Of a stretch of DNA of 64,000 bases, positions 15,001 through 30,000 are shown one piece after another. Source of the stretch: Pelecanus crispus (lineage: Eukaryota; Chordata; Aves; Pelecaniformes; Pelecanidae); contig NC_134651.1 of the NCBI RefSeq assembly GCF_030463565.1, positions 10,676,734 through 10,740,733 on the forward strand, given 5' to 3'. Both the position numbers and the translations under genes were made by a program. How positions within the stretch are numbered: the stretch's first letter is position 1; every line of letters starts with the position of its first letter. A model generated the notes under the pieces. It saw only the letters and a list, made by a program, of their open reading frames with translations, ran no database searches and was not told where the DNA came from.

Positions 15001-18000
15001 GGCATGAGCTCAGGAACTCTAGCCAAAAGAAGGGTTTCCATATAGTGATGTACAGACAATGGCCAGAATTGTCTTGAGTGACTAAAATCAGAGAGCATGT
15101 GAACTGGTGGTTAGCATCCCTGCAGAGAAAGGACCAATAAAGGGCGAGTGGTGCAGCTAGCTGGAGTATCTATTTCATCATGAGGTGTTTGATGAGAACG
15201 TTAAAATAGTTGTGCGTTAGACTAAAGTGTCTCTTAGAACTGAGGTACGAGTGTGTCTTATCTAGTAGTTTTTTACAAGCTGTGTGACTTTGAAGTTCTT
15301 GTGAATTGGTAAAGGACCTTCAGTACTCTACAAATGAAGTAATTTTACACAATGAATCAGTGCTTTTCTGTACATCTGTCTTAGCTGTCAAAGCCCCTCA
15401 CTTCAAAATTGCTTAGTAAATGTCTGCAAGGTAGGAACAGACTTTTTTCATTGTATTTAGTAACAAATGTTTAGTTTGGGGAACAGATTATATTCTATAA
15501 GTCTAGACCAGTGTGTTAATGTAGACTGTATGGAGAAGGTTCTTTTAATGGTTTCCTGTATAAATTAACCTCAAGATTTTTTAAATATACTCAGTGAATT
15601 AGCATACTGGAAATAAAGCTTTTAGATGCACTTTGGCTTCTCATGTTTTCTGTGATGTGACTTTTAAAAAAAAAAAAGTCTTAGAATTTATTTGGAGTTA
15701 ATCTCTACCTCTCTGTTTTTGCTGAAAGATGGTTATTGGAACTGGTAGAACTGTGAGTTGCAGTAGAATATCTGTGGTGCATAAAGTACGTTGCAAATTT
15801 AATGTGTGCCTGAAAAAGCCAAAGTTAAAGGCAAGAGAAACTTCTGTACTGCTGAAGTGCTTTCTTGTAAGAAGTCCTCAAGAAGTGATCACTTTGTGCA
15901 AATGTGTGATACAGGGTACTGTCAGTGCAAGGCCTCGCATTTTCATTCCAAGTTCTCAGTTTGGAGCAAAGCAGAGTAGAAGAGATTGTAAATAATTTGT
16001 TACTGCTGGTGGTTTGTTAGGCTTACCTCAACACATTGTGCAACATCTTGATCTTTTAGTTCTTTTTTCTCCCCCCTTTTTCATGCTGTGCATGTCATCA
16101 GATATTGAAACCTAACAGGCAAATGGTAAGAGTTTAGAAGAGGAGGAGATACAAAATATTGTATCTGTTACTTCACAGGATTGAAGGATGCAGCATCCAC
16201 AGTGTAAATGTGTTCAAAAATAAAATGGTGGCAAGGAAACCTCTTCACGTTTTGCATTCGAACTCTGTGACCATTGAGAGCAGTGTTAGCAAAGACACTT
16301 TCTTTCACAGGTCACTCAGAAGCAGTAGTCTAATTTTCCTTCAAGATTATTATTGCAGCAGTTAAAAGCAAGCATGTTGCTTGTTTAAACATCGGTGTAA
16401 AAAGTAAATAGAAGGCTTCAGAAGACGTGTTATAACAAAGATCTTGAAAATTATCAGTAAATTCAGACTCATGGCTGCCTCAATTTTGTACCTTGTGTAA
16501 CGATGAGAAAAGCAGTTGTGAGATCTATCATCAGACTGTTGGGATTTTTTTTGTCAGAGCTCTGTAACAAGGACTACAACTGTGCAAATCCCAGTTTCAT
16601 GCCTCTGTGCTGTACTGACGAATCAACTCTAGGATGACTGTTGATTGCCTGTCTGCATGTGGTACCTTTCTCCTTGCTTGCTTAGTTTGCTAGCCGTTAA
16701 ATACCAAGTTGAGGGTTTGGTCATTGTTCAGTATGTCGGTGGCAAAAGTAGCTGCGAAACAGCAATGTCTTCAGTTTCAGCACCCAGACTGCTTACAAGA
16801 GCGGAGCAGTTGGACCTGTTGTAGAGTGGCAGCGTGTGTCTGAGTGGCATGTGTGTAGATAGATCACAAACTCAGCATCCCTGCTTGGTTGTCAGAGCTG
16901 AGATTTTATTGTTGTAGAACTTGTTCAGAGTTTTGATAGCCTAATTTACATGGGCAAGAGAATACAAAAGTGACAGGTAGAATGTTTTAGAATTGAAGCT
17001 TAATTTTATGTTTATTAGCCTTGAAACAAAGTGTCTTTTCCTTAGAATTTTCTTTGGAAAATGCAATGGCACCATTATTTTTGAATTGTAGAACTGTGCT
17101 TGGGGTAAAAAGTTTACTTTCAGGTGATGCTGCATGCTGAAAACGATCTGGAAATGTTTAAACTCAAAAGTGTTTTGCACTTATGTTAAAGTGAATACTT
17201 TCCACCCAGTATTTGCTTTCTATTGGATGCTTATACTTAATTGATCAAATTGGTATCTTCATTTTCCTATCATTTCATGTTACTGTTTTGGACTTTATTC
17301 ATATTTCATGTAGCCTTTGTGGTGATTTGTTTTGAACCAACAAGGAAGGTGACTTGTAGATTGTTAATTTTGCTGTTACCATAAGCTGTATTTTTTTTCC
17401 AGTAGTTTGTGCTGTATCCTTCTTGCTTTTTCACAATATTAGTTGTTACAAGCTTATGTCCACAGACTTGTTTCATTAGTATAGCTGACTTGAGAATAAT
17501 CTAATTTACCGTGAATGCTCTTAACTGATTCTTTTTCTTTTTTTTTCTTCTTCTGTGATTTTTGCCTTCCCGTTTTCTTAGATGTTTGGAAACTGGACAT
17601 TTGGCACTTTGGTCTTCACCGTTATGGTTATAACTGTTACGATGAAGGTATGATATTATACTAATTACTCTCTGTTCGTGTATGTAGGCAAAAATGTAAT
17701 AATTTAATTTTTATAATAATTTAAGCAATAATTTAAAATTTATTCAAAAGTTACACAGAAGTAAGTGATTCTTGAAGATTCCAGGTAAGTGATTTTTATG
17801 TTTGGTTTCAATGTTGGTTAAATTTTTGGTTTTGTAGTTTTTGCATGTTACAACAATACTTAGTGTTTGAGCTGGAAGTTCCTAAGTACATTCAGACCAG
17901 TATTTATCACTTTCTGTGAAGTGGGGGGAAAAAGGAAGTTCACTGAAGTTATCTTTGTTTTAGATGGCACTAGAAACTCACTTCTGGACATGGATAAACC

Positions 18001-21000
18001 ATTTTGTTACTTGGGGATCCATTGTATTTTATTTCATATTCTCCTTGTTTTATGGGGGAATTATCTGGTGAGTGATGATTTTTTGGTTTTTTTCCCCTCT
18101 CTCCTTTCTGTAGCACATATGATAGATGAAGCTATGAAAAAACACTGAAGTATTATGTTCTACCATGTCGCTCTGAATTTTGTGACGGGTGGTGGAAAAT
18201 ACATTTTTAAACCTAGAGTGGCCACTCACTTTTGGTGATCCTTTTAGAAATTTGAGCAATGCTGCTAAGCTGTCCTGTGTTCAAGGACAGAAATTACTTC
18301 TCTCTGACAGCCCGTGACTCTAAAGGCATTTCTGTTTTTAAAAAGTAGATAGGTTCCCAAAGGTGCTGTGTAATAGGTAAATGTTTGCAACAGAAATGAA
18401 GACGCTGGAGTTTAAGTCAGTAAAGTGATGTAGTTTTGCTTGTATTTTGGGGTCTTGGAGGGATAAGATGGTGATTGCTTTCCTGCAACACAATTTAAAA
18501 CTAAACCAGAACGTTTCCCCCCAAGGTTTGGTACCCTCTCTCCCCAGAGTTTCTTTGCAAGTTAGTTCCACCAGATTGCTAGACTTCTTCATGGATACCA
18601 TGGAATTGTAACTCTGCATCCTGGGAGACTTGCTGCTTGATGTAAAATAAGATAACATCTGAGTCTGTCTGTGCTGTACTTTTGTTTCTAGAAGTTCCTT
18701 TTAGTAATTGACACTTCTCTGAACTTTTCAGGCCATTTTTACATACCCAGGACATGTACTTTGTATTTGTTCAACTGTTGTCAAGTGGTTCTGCTTGGTT
18801 TGCCATAATCCTCATAGTAGTTGCTTGTTTGTTTCTTGATGTTGTGAAGAAAGTGCTGTACAGACATCTACAACCAACAAGTACAGAAAAAGCTCAGGTA
18901 ATGTTATGCTTTTGTATCCAGCATGATCAATAGTTAACATGTTTGTTAAAATCCGTCTTGTTAACTACTTTCCTGTGGTATTTAATTATCCTCTTACATT
19001 GCTGTCACGTTTAATGCATAAAAGTGTTCTCATTTCAAAAGATAATGGCTAATTTAAAATTATAAAAACAAGGACACCATTTTAGTAGGAAATAACATTT
19101 ATGTTTAAGTAATTAATATAAGTAATAGTAGAATTATTTATAAAGGGGTCACTCATCTTTTGCATCTCAGCTTGCAACTGTATGAGAGCATCATATTACA
19201 CATTTTTGTACTGCATTGAAGATGGTAACTTATTCTCATTTTTGTCTAGGTATTAGAAGCTCTCTCTTCAACTGTAATTGACACTGAATAGTTCTTAAAA
19301 TGTGATGAAAACAATAATTTAAAAAATTACTTTAGTAGGACTTGTTTTAATTAGTATTTCTTAAAACTTGATCATATCATATGCTATGTATTTGATTTTT
19401 GATTATGTAGTTAAAGATAATTACCCGTGTGGTGTTTTCATAAATTCACAGAAGAGGTCTAAAGATATGCTGTGATAATAGAATCTCCTTTTTGCCTGAC
19501 ACAGGCTACAAAAACTCCTTGAAATCATTCTGTTGAAATTAGGCTGTCTTTTAGGTAAATATCTCATTTATGTTTCAGTGTTTTCTTCTTTTTAGTGACA
19601 CTTACGGAGAGGTCATCCTGACCCATTGTTCTAATAGTTATTGTCTCTGGTTTTAGTTTCCAGCATTTTATCCTTTGATACTTTTTCTGCTAAGCTGAAA
19701 AGCCTTCTGTTAACAATTTTTTGTTTTATTCATGGTTAGGTTTGTGATCAAGCTAATTTTCTTACTGATAAGTAGATTGGACTTGCATCTCTTTTCAAAA
19801 AGGTTATTTTCCAGTCCTTTAATTGTTCTTGTATTTCTCCTGTAATATTCACCATTCCTCAACCTCATCTTGAATTTTGGATTTCACCAGTAGACAAAAT
19901 ATTCCAGCACAGCATGTGTCAGTGCCAAGTATGGAAATAATGAATCCCCCAGCTATATTCAATTTACAGAATAATATACATCAATAACCTCTTATCTTCT
20001 GCATCTTTTTCTCGTTTGCAAGTGATTATGTTGGTTTCTTCCAGGTCACTGATGAGAGGTCAAATAGCGTAGGGCCAAAAAAAATGTGAAAGTGAATGAA
20101 GAATCCAGCTAACAAAGATATCCCATATATGGTTATGTTCTGAAACCTGTTGGCAGTTTTTAGTCTGTTTCTGTGCCATACTGATTTTGTGGTGTCCTAG
20201 TTGCTTAATTCAGATTACACTGAGCTATATGCCATGCAGAACTCTTAACTGCATTACATCAATATTGTTACCTTTTGTATCTAACCTTGTAGTTACTTTG
20301 ATGTAAGTGCATGTTGATTTACTTAAATTATATTGCCCTTCTAATTTGCGTCTTAAAAAAATCCGTGTGAGACATTCTCTTAATTTGCCTAGGATCAACA
20401 CCATGCTGACAAACTTATTGCTAGCCAGAATATCCCATTAGTCCCTTTTCAAAACTGGAATATTACCTGCTTTTTCCAGTCTTGGAATTCAGTAGCTAGA
20501 GACCAAGGTAGATAACCACTAGCTTTCAGAAAACTGTTCAACTAGACCTGATAAGACTCTTGATTGCATGTTATTGCACTTTTGGGACTAAAGAGTCTTG
20601 ATTTAGGAGAAATTCCATAGGTAATGACAGTTAAGTATCTCTTTTTTTTAATTCCTTCAAAAACTAGTGGCACTATTTATCGAACACTTCCCTTTCCTTC
20701 CTTCCTGTACATCAGCTGTTTCTATTTGGCGGCATATTGGTATGGTTGTTGAGTTTTCTCATGTTCCTAAAGTGCTTGAATTAAAAATCAAACCCCCACA
20801 TCTTTTTTCCCTAGCCTTATCCATATACTTATTGTTGCATTCTCTTGCTTTCTGAATCAATTCTAAAGAACTTCCCTGTTCAGTTTGCTTCCATTGCAGT
20901 TGTGTCATCAAGGACACAGTCAGACTTGTTATTTTTAAGAAAGAATCTTGATGAATGTCTAACACCTTTCCTGTGGCTATAGCTTGATTCATAGCCGTGG

Positions 21001-24000
21001 GGACTTTGCTTTGTGCATCTCTATTAGACATCTTGGGTTTTTGTTTTTTGTTTTTGTTTTTTTCCCTTCCCCCTCGCCCCCTTATTCCCATTCTACTTTG
21101 CAATTTGACAGTGTCAGCATTAGGGTCTATGTTTACCAAAGTACTGTCTTTTTCTGAAAATACTTGATGCCTAATACTGCAAAATGGAGGTGTCTAAAAT
21201 CTGATTTGACCAGAAATGCTTCAGCAGCCATTCAGTGGTTTCTCTGTGTGTGTCTGATAATGAAATCGTAGTTAAAAATGTATTTGTGAAAAGAAGACAC
21301 CTGTTTGTTGCTTTCTTGAGGTTTAATCTGTTAAGGTTTTCCCACTCTTAATGGGGCAGTCAGCCCCACTGAATTTCATTGGCTATTCTTGAAGTGAGGA
21401 AGTAGACGTAAGTGAAGATGAACAGATGACCAACTTAGCACATTTACTGTCAAGAAGTGACAGGATGCTTCTTCATGATTATACCTCATTAGATTTGTTT
21501 AAAATTTCAAGTGAATATTTTTCTTTCCATTTCAAAGCAGAGGAGAGGACTCTGACTTTCAGATAGAATGAGTTTGGAGAATGTCTTTGTCATAAAAGCT
21601 AAGGAATTTTCTGTGGAAGTAATTCAAAGAGTGACTATGGAACTTTGTATACGGTTCTTTTAAATGCATTTTTCGTAGTGTAGGTGCACCCTCTGTATAA
21701 CTGAATATTTTTAATTATTAATTTTAAATGGTAGAACTAAGTATATTTGCATACTGAAGAAAAGAAAAAGTTTGGTTTACAGTTACTAAGTTTTTATCAG
21801 GGCAAGATAAATTGTTACATGAACTAGTCACTAATTTTTTAAATCACAGTTGTTCATGTGTTTCTGTCCCCCATCATTTAAATTCTAAAATATTCTCAGG
21901 ATCAGTGAGCAAAACACAGGTTTCTCAGCTGAAAATGCATGCCCCTATTGTTTTAATCTTTCAGAAACTAAGAGCACACTAGTTGTGCAAGTTACCCAAC
22001 TTAGTGTTCTAGATTCACTGTATCTGTAGGCATCTGCCTTACTCTACTGAGTATATAAGCAACTTGATTTTATATCTTTTATTTAGTATAAGGTCATAGC
22101 ATCAACAGTCAATCTGTCTCTCATCAGTTGGATGTTACAGGTAGCTAATTTATTCATAAGAGAGCAAAGAAATTTAACTGGTATGAGAGAGAAACACTTC
22201 AGAAATTCTGCTAAAGATAAACTTTTAAATGCAAATATTATCCTGTGTCACAACAACTTAAAGAAAAAAAATCTGTCCCATTTTGGGAAGTCAGTATGTT
22301 AAAACTTTGACAGGCAAACATGAGTTACAGAGGGATGAGTTTTGTTAACTCTACCTTCCTTAATGCACTTAGGGTGCATGTGTGTATTTTTTTCTTTTTT
22401 TTCCCAGCATTCCAAGTTTTTTTGCTGGCCTTAAAGAAAAACCACTTTAATATGTTTGACTTTGGTCTGTTGCCCTGAAGTAGCTTCTGGGTAATTTCTG
22501 ACGATAGGTCTGTTACAGAATCATATAGGAGGAAGTGGACAGTAAGGTAAATCTGATTCAAAATATAAATCTTCAGGTAAATATGAATCACAGCACTATG
22601 GAGGGCAGAAGGTAATACTGAATAAAGATGTCCGGTAAAGTATAGATGTAAAAGTGTATAGGCCTTTTTTCTCAATATGAAAGCTGAGGTACACTTAGGA
22701 ATGGTCCTACCAAACAATAACTGGCTGTGATGATCTCAGGAGCTGTCCTGAAGGTACCAGGCTTGTGTTCTGTATATGATGTGTATTCCACTTAAATAAC
22801 AATGTCTTGTCCTGTGTCTTTCTCTTAGAAAATTACTGCTGCTACTTACTGACATGTATGTTCCATCCCTTCTCTGTCCAATTGTAGATGTACTCCAACA
22901 GAGTTGCTTTAAGTGACGAGTTCATCGCACTGCAGCCATTGTCCAGGGCAAGGAATCAGCTGAGCAAAATTAGGTAGAGTAGGAGGGACAGTTCCTCATC
23001 AACTCTTATGCATGCTGGAGGTGAACTAACCAGTGCTGAGAGAGATGGGAAGAGGCATGGATATTAGTGGGTTGAGAGGGCAATACCTGTAGTGCAGATA
23101 CATTCAGTTTGGTTATTTCTTGGCTTTGCTCTGTGTTTTTGAGCCAAATGCTTCTCCTAAGTAGCATGTGTTGGACGTGCTTTTTTTAGGAAAAAACATC
23201 CCTAGCATGATGCTCAACTTTCAGAATACAGATCCAGCTCTTTGTGCATCCATTTTTAAATAATCGCCGTTTCTAGCATGATTATAATGCTTTTAATTTC
23301 TTTATGATCAAGATTAACAGTGCTTTTTGCATGTTGGATAATTTCAGCTTCATAAGGCCGTGACAGGAAGGCCCATATATTTCAGGCAGCAATTTCTTGT
23401 GAGTTGTTTGCCCATTTTAATTTGCTTTCACTTGTGTTGAAAGGGCAGAAGATGTTTTAAGTTTGGGTGCGTACATACACTTGTTCAGCTAAGGCTTTTT
23501 GTGTTTGTTTTGTGCATCTATAAAGTGAGTGTTGTTTGTTTTCAATGTGTATGGATACATATTCCTAAAGGCATTTGGCTACAAAGTCCTAGAAAATTAT
23601 TTAAAAAAAAAAAAAATCAAAGCATACATGTGTCTGTGTAGGTGAACCATTATGATTCTGAAACTCTTCAAATGCACCGAGTTCAGTACATGAAATGCTA
23701 TCAAATGCTGATTCTCATTTGTAAGACTAAAACATTCATATGCATAAATAATGTCTCAACATGTTTGATGTTTTATCCCACCCTTATCTACGTCTCATTT
23801 CTTGCTATAGAATATATTCCTTTTAAATATTTTTTAAGGTGACTGTTGTTTAAAAGCATGCAAATAGGTGCTAGGATAACCAACCAACCTACGTTTTTGG
23901 GACCTAATTGCTGTTTGTTTAACTGAGGGAAAGTGGGAGGCAGGAAGCTGGCATTGTAAATGATTAGCAGAGAATTTTTAGTGGTTAATTGAAATGGATG

Positions 24001-27000
24001 ATACAAGCCCTTTTAAGGGGGGGTGTGTGGAGAAAAGCCTTCTATTTCCTCTGAGAGCGTGCTATACTTTTGCAAGGCAAAACTTGAAATGGCTATTGTG
24101 GTTTGCTGTTAGTTGTCCCACTGTGAAACATATCAGCTTAGATTTCCAAATACCCCAGGGAGGTAGTGGTGGGGTGGTTTTGTTTTGTTTTAAATTCAGC
24201 ACTTACTAGCTTTAAGACAGGCAAACTGCAGTATACCTCTTGAATTTTAGTAAACTTAGCAATATATTGGGGAGATCCCTCTGTAAAAGCTTTTACAAGT
24301 TACCTTTTAAAATTCTTGGTTTATCAGTGTCATGTAAATAAGTTACCTTTTTAAAACTTCGGATAAATCCATGTCCAGTAAACCTCTGTTTTGTCACTAA
24401 ATTATTAAAGTGAATTATGTGGTGCGTTATGTCTACACCAAAGGTTTTATAACAAAAGATTCTGTTAAACTTTCCAAAACTAAACACATTTTAAGGGTTA
24501 TGCAACTGGAAGGTGAAAGAAGAATAAATCTGTCTAGTAATGCAGCACTGTAGTTATTAAAATACTTAAAACAGGAGAGTGCTTGCTAACTTGAAGGGAT
24601 TTTCTTTATTACACTTAGGGAAAGGGTTGAAAAAAATGGGAAATTTTTGTCCCTAAGTAACAAATGATTATGCAAATCCAATTCTCTTCTATGTCAGAAT
24701 TTTTACACTTGAGTGTCTAATAGTAAGGTACCTGAAATACAAGCTCCGAGTGCCTTATACTATGCAGTTGAAGTTGTAATGTGCAACAAGAAAGGAACAC
24801 GGATTCAGGTTTTTGTAGTCTTTGGGCAAAGTTCGGAAGCTATCCTGTGGATCCTTACCTAAAACAATAAAAAGGAGAATCAGTTAATAGATGGAAACTA
24901 CTCACTTCACTCCAAATTAATTTTTATTTAGTATAGTGAAGACGATGGGTTAGTTTCTGTGCCGTCCAGGGCAGCTGTTCTTCAAAAGCAGTAGAGCAGA
25001 GAAAGCACGGAACACTGTAGGAACATGAAACAAAACAGCTGCTTGGTGAATATAGCTGTAAGCAGCTAATCCTGTTGCACCTCATTTGTACATGCCCACC
25101 CAGTAATTGCATCCTTTGTGACTGCAGAATGCATGTAGATTGATGAACAGACTTTGGCAGTTTTTTGTTGTTTGTTAAATATATAGTAAAAACCTCAAAA
25201 GGAGTATAGCACCAGGTGAAATCGAGTTATGCCTTGTTCTGCAAATGTGCTTACTGTTCTGCTGATATACAAAAGGAGACTACCTTTATGAATGGAAATT
25301 AAAAGACGAGTATGATGTTATAATCAATTTTTATGTCTATAGGCTTCACAGGGTGCAAAAAAAGTTCACGTTTATATTAAGTACATTTGTGATGTACAGT
25401 TAAGAGCTTTGAGGGGTGTCTTTTAAGTGTCCATGTGATTCCTGTAAGTCAGAAATGCAGTCTTATGTGTGCCTGTTAAACTCTTGCCTCTGAACTTTAC
25501 TGTCACTTTTGTAACTTGGAATGAAGAGGAAATCAGGCAGCACAGGTCACGTGCAGGATTTATGCTTAACTGGACACTGAGTACTACTTCTTTCCTCTGT
25601 AGCTGTCTCTCCTGTTCTTGGAACATGTGAAATAGGCTACTAACTGGGCCCCGTTGTATGTCATTTCAGTTTTTTCTTTGTAAACAAAGTTTTTTTTTGT
25701 GTGTATGTATACATGTCTCTCTGCTTTGTAAGAACTGTCAGAAATCTTAAGCCACATGTGAGAAGTGTTGCTTGGACAGATGTTTTAATACTACTTACTG
25801 ATGGGATTAACTGTGTTCATAGAGTTTTTACCTTTGGACAGTGTGTTATGAGTGCACACAATACTAAGGAAATGTAAAACACAAAAAAGGGTTTTATTTA
25901 CAGGGAAGGCTGTCAGTGCATAACATTATATCTGGGACTCTCAAACTGTAGCTTTTGCCTTAGTACAGCCAAGACCCTGTTCTTTCCCCATCTGCAGGCC
26001 CTTGAGTATTGTTGCCTTGTTTTCCCTTCATCTCTGTACAGATCTGCTTTCTTTAGCTGTCTCCAGAACTCCAGACTCCTGGCCCTGGCTTTACGGCCTT
26101 CAGTACTTGTCTATTTTTTTTCCTCTAGTTCCCCTCCTAATAGCTTTCATATCTGATCCAGCCCAGCTGTGTAGAAGTCAGGAACAGACAGATTTCTGTT
26201 CCTTTTACAGCATATGTTTTCTGTAAGGAATGTATCGTTTCCAAGTAGGCTATTCAAGTGCAAACGTGCATTCACCCTAGTGAAGTATACCAGAACATCT
26301 TAATATGCTAAACTCTGAACAAGGGTAACCTCTTCCTTTACAGTTTATATATTGTGTTAGCATAGTGTGGTGCTCATCTGTTAGCTAATCCATAGAATTT
26401 GTCGCAGGAGGAGGGAATAAATGAGAGAAGAATAGACTATTTTGTATTTATCTTCAGTCATAAAAGTGCACATATTTATTTACCTGTAGATACTTTTGTT
26501 TAATGATTTTGAAATAATGAAATACTTTGGCATTTGTAGGTTTATTTGACTCAGAGATGAAGAGTAGAAAAATGTTGAAACCATAAGTGCCAGTGAAGCT
26601 GTTAGATGTCAACATTCTTATATTTTCTTTTAAAATTTTAAACCTAATTGTTTGGGGTTTTGGTATACAGTATATTAAGAGTTAAAGTGAGCTTTACAGT
26701 AGGGAGCAAGTTTTAACTTAATTGTGGAATAGTAATAACCATCTCATATATATTTTCTGAAACGTCTGTGTGGCATCGGACATGTTGGCAGCTAGGACCT
26801 GGGCTCAGGAAAATATGCTGCAGTGCTCTTAACTTGATGTCCAAGATTAAATACATTGCCTGTTCAACAAAGTCCCACCTGTGTATTTCAGTGTGATTAA
26901 ACGTTTATTTGAAATGTCTGTCTTGTGGCATATAGGATACCCTGTAATAAGACAAACAAACTGAAATGGTCCTTTCTGTGAGAAGGGGGAAAACAAATAA

Positions 27001-30000
27001 AACTCCAAAACCTGAAACCAAAATCTGAAAGTTTGAAATAGATTTCAAGTTTGTTGGGTTTTCCCCTTTTGTAGTCTATGGTGCGCAAAAAGAGCAAACA
27101 CCACTAATACTTGTGCACTGATAAACCGTGTTTGATCCACCAATTAACTTGAAAAAAACCTGCCTCTCTACCTTGTAAATATGCCTTGTTCTCTCAAGAA
27201 CAGATCTGTAAAATGAAAATTCATATAAAAATGGTAACTGTTTTAAAGCAATGCAAGCATGGTGCTTTATAAGATTTGTTGCTTTTCTGTCCTTCTAGAT
27301 GGAAGAAGATAAGGGTTCAGTCAGCTCAGCATGTGACTTTGCTGAAAGCAGGCACAGAGGGGAGGACAATAGGCAACTGCTAGATCCATCTAGCCTACCC
27401 GACAGTTCTTACGTTCACTAGGTAGTACTCCCTAATGTGTGTGTATATATATATATTTTTTTTTTAATATATCATATATGGACAGTCATGGAGCCATCTC
27501 CAGAATACCCATATTTTTTTGTATCTGCAAGAAAATTTGCATCATACTATGTGGGTTTGATTTTTCCTTATCAAGCTGAATCATTCTTTAATTCTGCATT
27601 TTGGTTGCTTTTTGATTTATTACATGAAATGGGCCATTATCATACAAAGGATTATGTTTATTGTGATCCCGGGTCTTACCTTCTGAAAATACTTTATTTG
27701 CAGCCTGAATATGAATAATATCAAATATTTCTCTATACTTACTAATTTTTCTAAAGCATTGTCTCTCCTGCCTTTTGTTTCCTGAGGGTTTGTTTCAGGT
27801 CTTCAGAGACCTTTATGCTCTACTGCCTTACTATGCCACATTTTACTTTGATATAAAACTATGATCATAATTGTCTGCCACAGAGAGAAAAAGGAGAAAA
27901 GGGACTATTTAGCATAAGTATCTTTCCAGGTAGTGGATATAAATATAAAAATCCATATTCACCAGGTAGTGATACACAATATCTACACATAAAATTGAAT
28001 TTATTTTTATGTTGTCCTTAATGCTCTCCCACTATTACTTTACACTTAACTGTGAGTTTGATAAAACATAAATGTTGTTTCCAGGCTTATGTAAGGTCAC
28101 ATTTGCCGTTTTTAAAAAAAGGGTAATATTAACTTTTCCATAAATTGTGGTTCAAGCATGATCCTAGCTTTTTTGTGAGTGTCTAACTTGAGAAGAACAA
28201 AGGAGATTCTAGTGAAGAAGAGACACCAGCCCTCCAAAATCCAGAGCAGAGGGTTTGCCCCTTGGAAGCTAGTTTGGGTTACTCTTGGTTCCCCTTTTTG
28301 CTAGTCTTTGAAGAATATCTAGGACTGCTAGCTCTCAGGTCAGCAGATTCTAGGGGGGAAAAAATGTCTGGTCCATCTGATTCTACATACAACCACTGTA
28401 ATATGACCTTTTACAGTAACTTTAAAAGTATTACTTGGTCTGCTTCAAGATAATGGGTGGACTAAATACTCTTTTTGAAATCCTGAGTGTAGGAGTGTTG
28501 AGAGTTTGTTTTGTATTGCTGGGAACACAGCTGTGAAGACCACTGGATATGCAGCAGGGAGCTTGCTTTCTGACCTCCTAATAGGAATTCCTTCTGCTCT
28601 GTGCAATTGCTTGTCTGATACTCTGTGAGCGCAGTATGAAGTGGCTGTGAACGTCATATTTGCTAGTACTGCAGTGCTGCAAATTGTGCTGTTCCTAATT
28701 ATGGTATCTTCTGTGACAGTAGAATTGTGACCAGATGTGATGGTCATCAAATAAGCTCTGTTGAGGTGTGTTCTGTTTTGGTTTTGTTTTAACCGAAACA
28801 CTTTTAGACCTGTCAGTTGTAATGCCTCTGCTCCTGTGTCTCAGGTATTTACAGAAGTTCATTGTCATAGTAAATGTTCATTTTGTATGTAGAAGACCTC
28901 CCAGATGAGTGCGAGTTAGTCAGAAGCATGTGTTCTGTCTGCACTCATTCATGGCCTCCAAGGTGCAACAAGTGAAGCAAGGGTTTCAGTTTGTAATGCT
29001 TTCTGTAAGTTCATACAATTTGTTAACTGACAGTCCTGTAAGCATCGCATTAAGCAGTGTGACGGGAAGATCTGGAAGGGACCATGGGGGATGCGGAACA
29101 GAGCTGAGGAAGGGGCAGGCACAGGAAAAGATGCATGGAAACACGAGTTCTGCCTGGGTGCTCCCTCCTTTTCCTACCAGTTGAGATTTTTCTCTTGGAT
29201 TTCCAAATGCCTCTTGTTTCTGTTAACTGCCTCCTCTTTGTAGTATAGGAGTTGTTGTTACGAAGCTGTAGTCTGTCTAGTTGCCTGTTTTGGGGGATTA
29301 GGAAGGAATGCGTCCACTCATATAAACTATTCCCATAGGAAACTCTGAGGTTCTTTGCTTTCCTTGCAGTGTTGGGCAAGTGTGTGTGGCATGAAAGAAA
29401 TTGGGGTTGGAAACTAAAGTCTTTAGACAAGAGTTAGTGACCTTTGGTCATCACAATGAAAAGTTGGGGGAAGCTCTTAAGTGAGCTGTGTCCTATTGTA
29501 GACCAAGATGCCTCCTCCCAGATTTCTTCATTCACTGGTGTCTGAGTGAGGTGAGGATAATGGATGCTTAAATTTAGCCTGTGTGTTTGGCATTTGTTTG
29601 ACAGGATGCTCTCGTGCAGAGTTTCAAACTAAATTAAAAAGCATCCCCACACTCAGTATGCTGGCATGAACATGACCGAACCTTTCTAACATCAGCCTTG
29701 TTTGCATTTAGATAAAAAGATACTCAAAATCAGGAATGCGCTTTTGTTCCTTACCAAGCCAAGGGTATCTATGGTAGTGCTTTAATGTAAATTACTATAG
29801 GAAGCTGCATTCTACACTTCTTGAGGAAAAACTATTATTTAGGATCAGGTTGCTGCATTGTATTCTGCAGCCCTGGTCTGAAGCTTTCTCTTGATAGATC
29901 TCCCTTAAAATACAAGCAGCAGGTCTGCCTCATAAATTCTTGTACCTCCCTCCACTGAGGTTAATCAAGGCATCACAGCTTACACAGCATGACACTCGGC

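Noticed and set aside
20045..20088. In-phase short open stretch after a TTCTTCCAG acceptor in the large ATP11B intron.
   Set aside because: Only 14 codons, low complexity at the end, and no sign of coding composition; likely chance.
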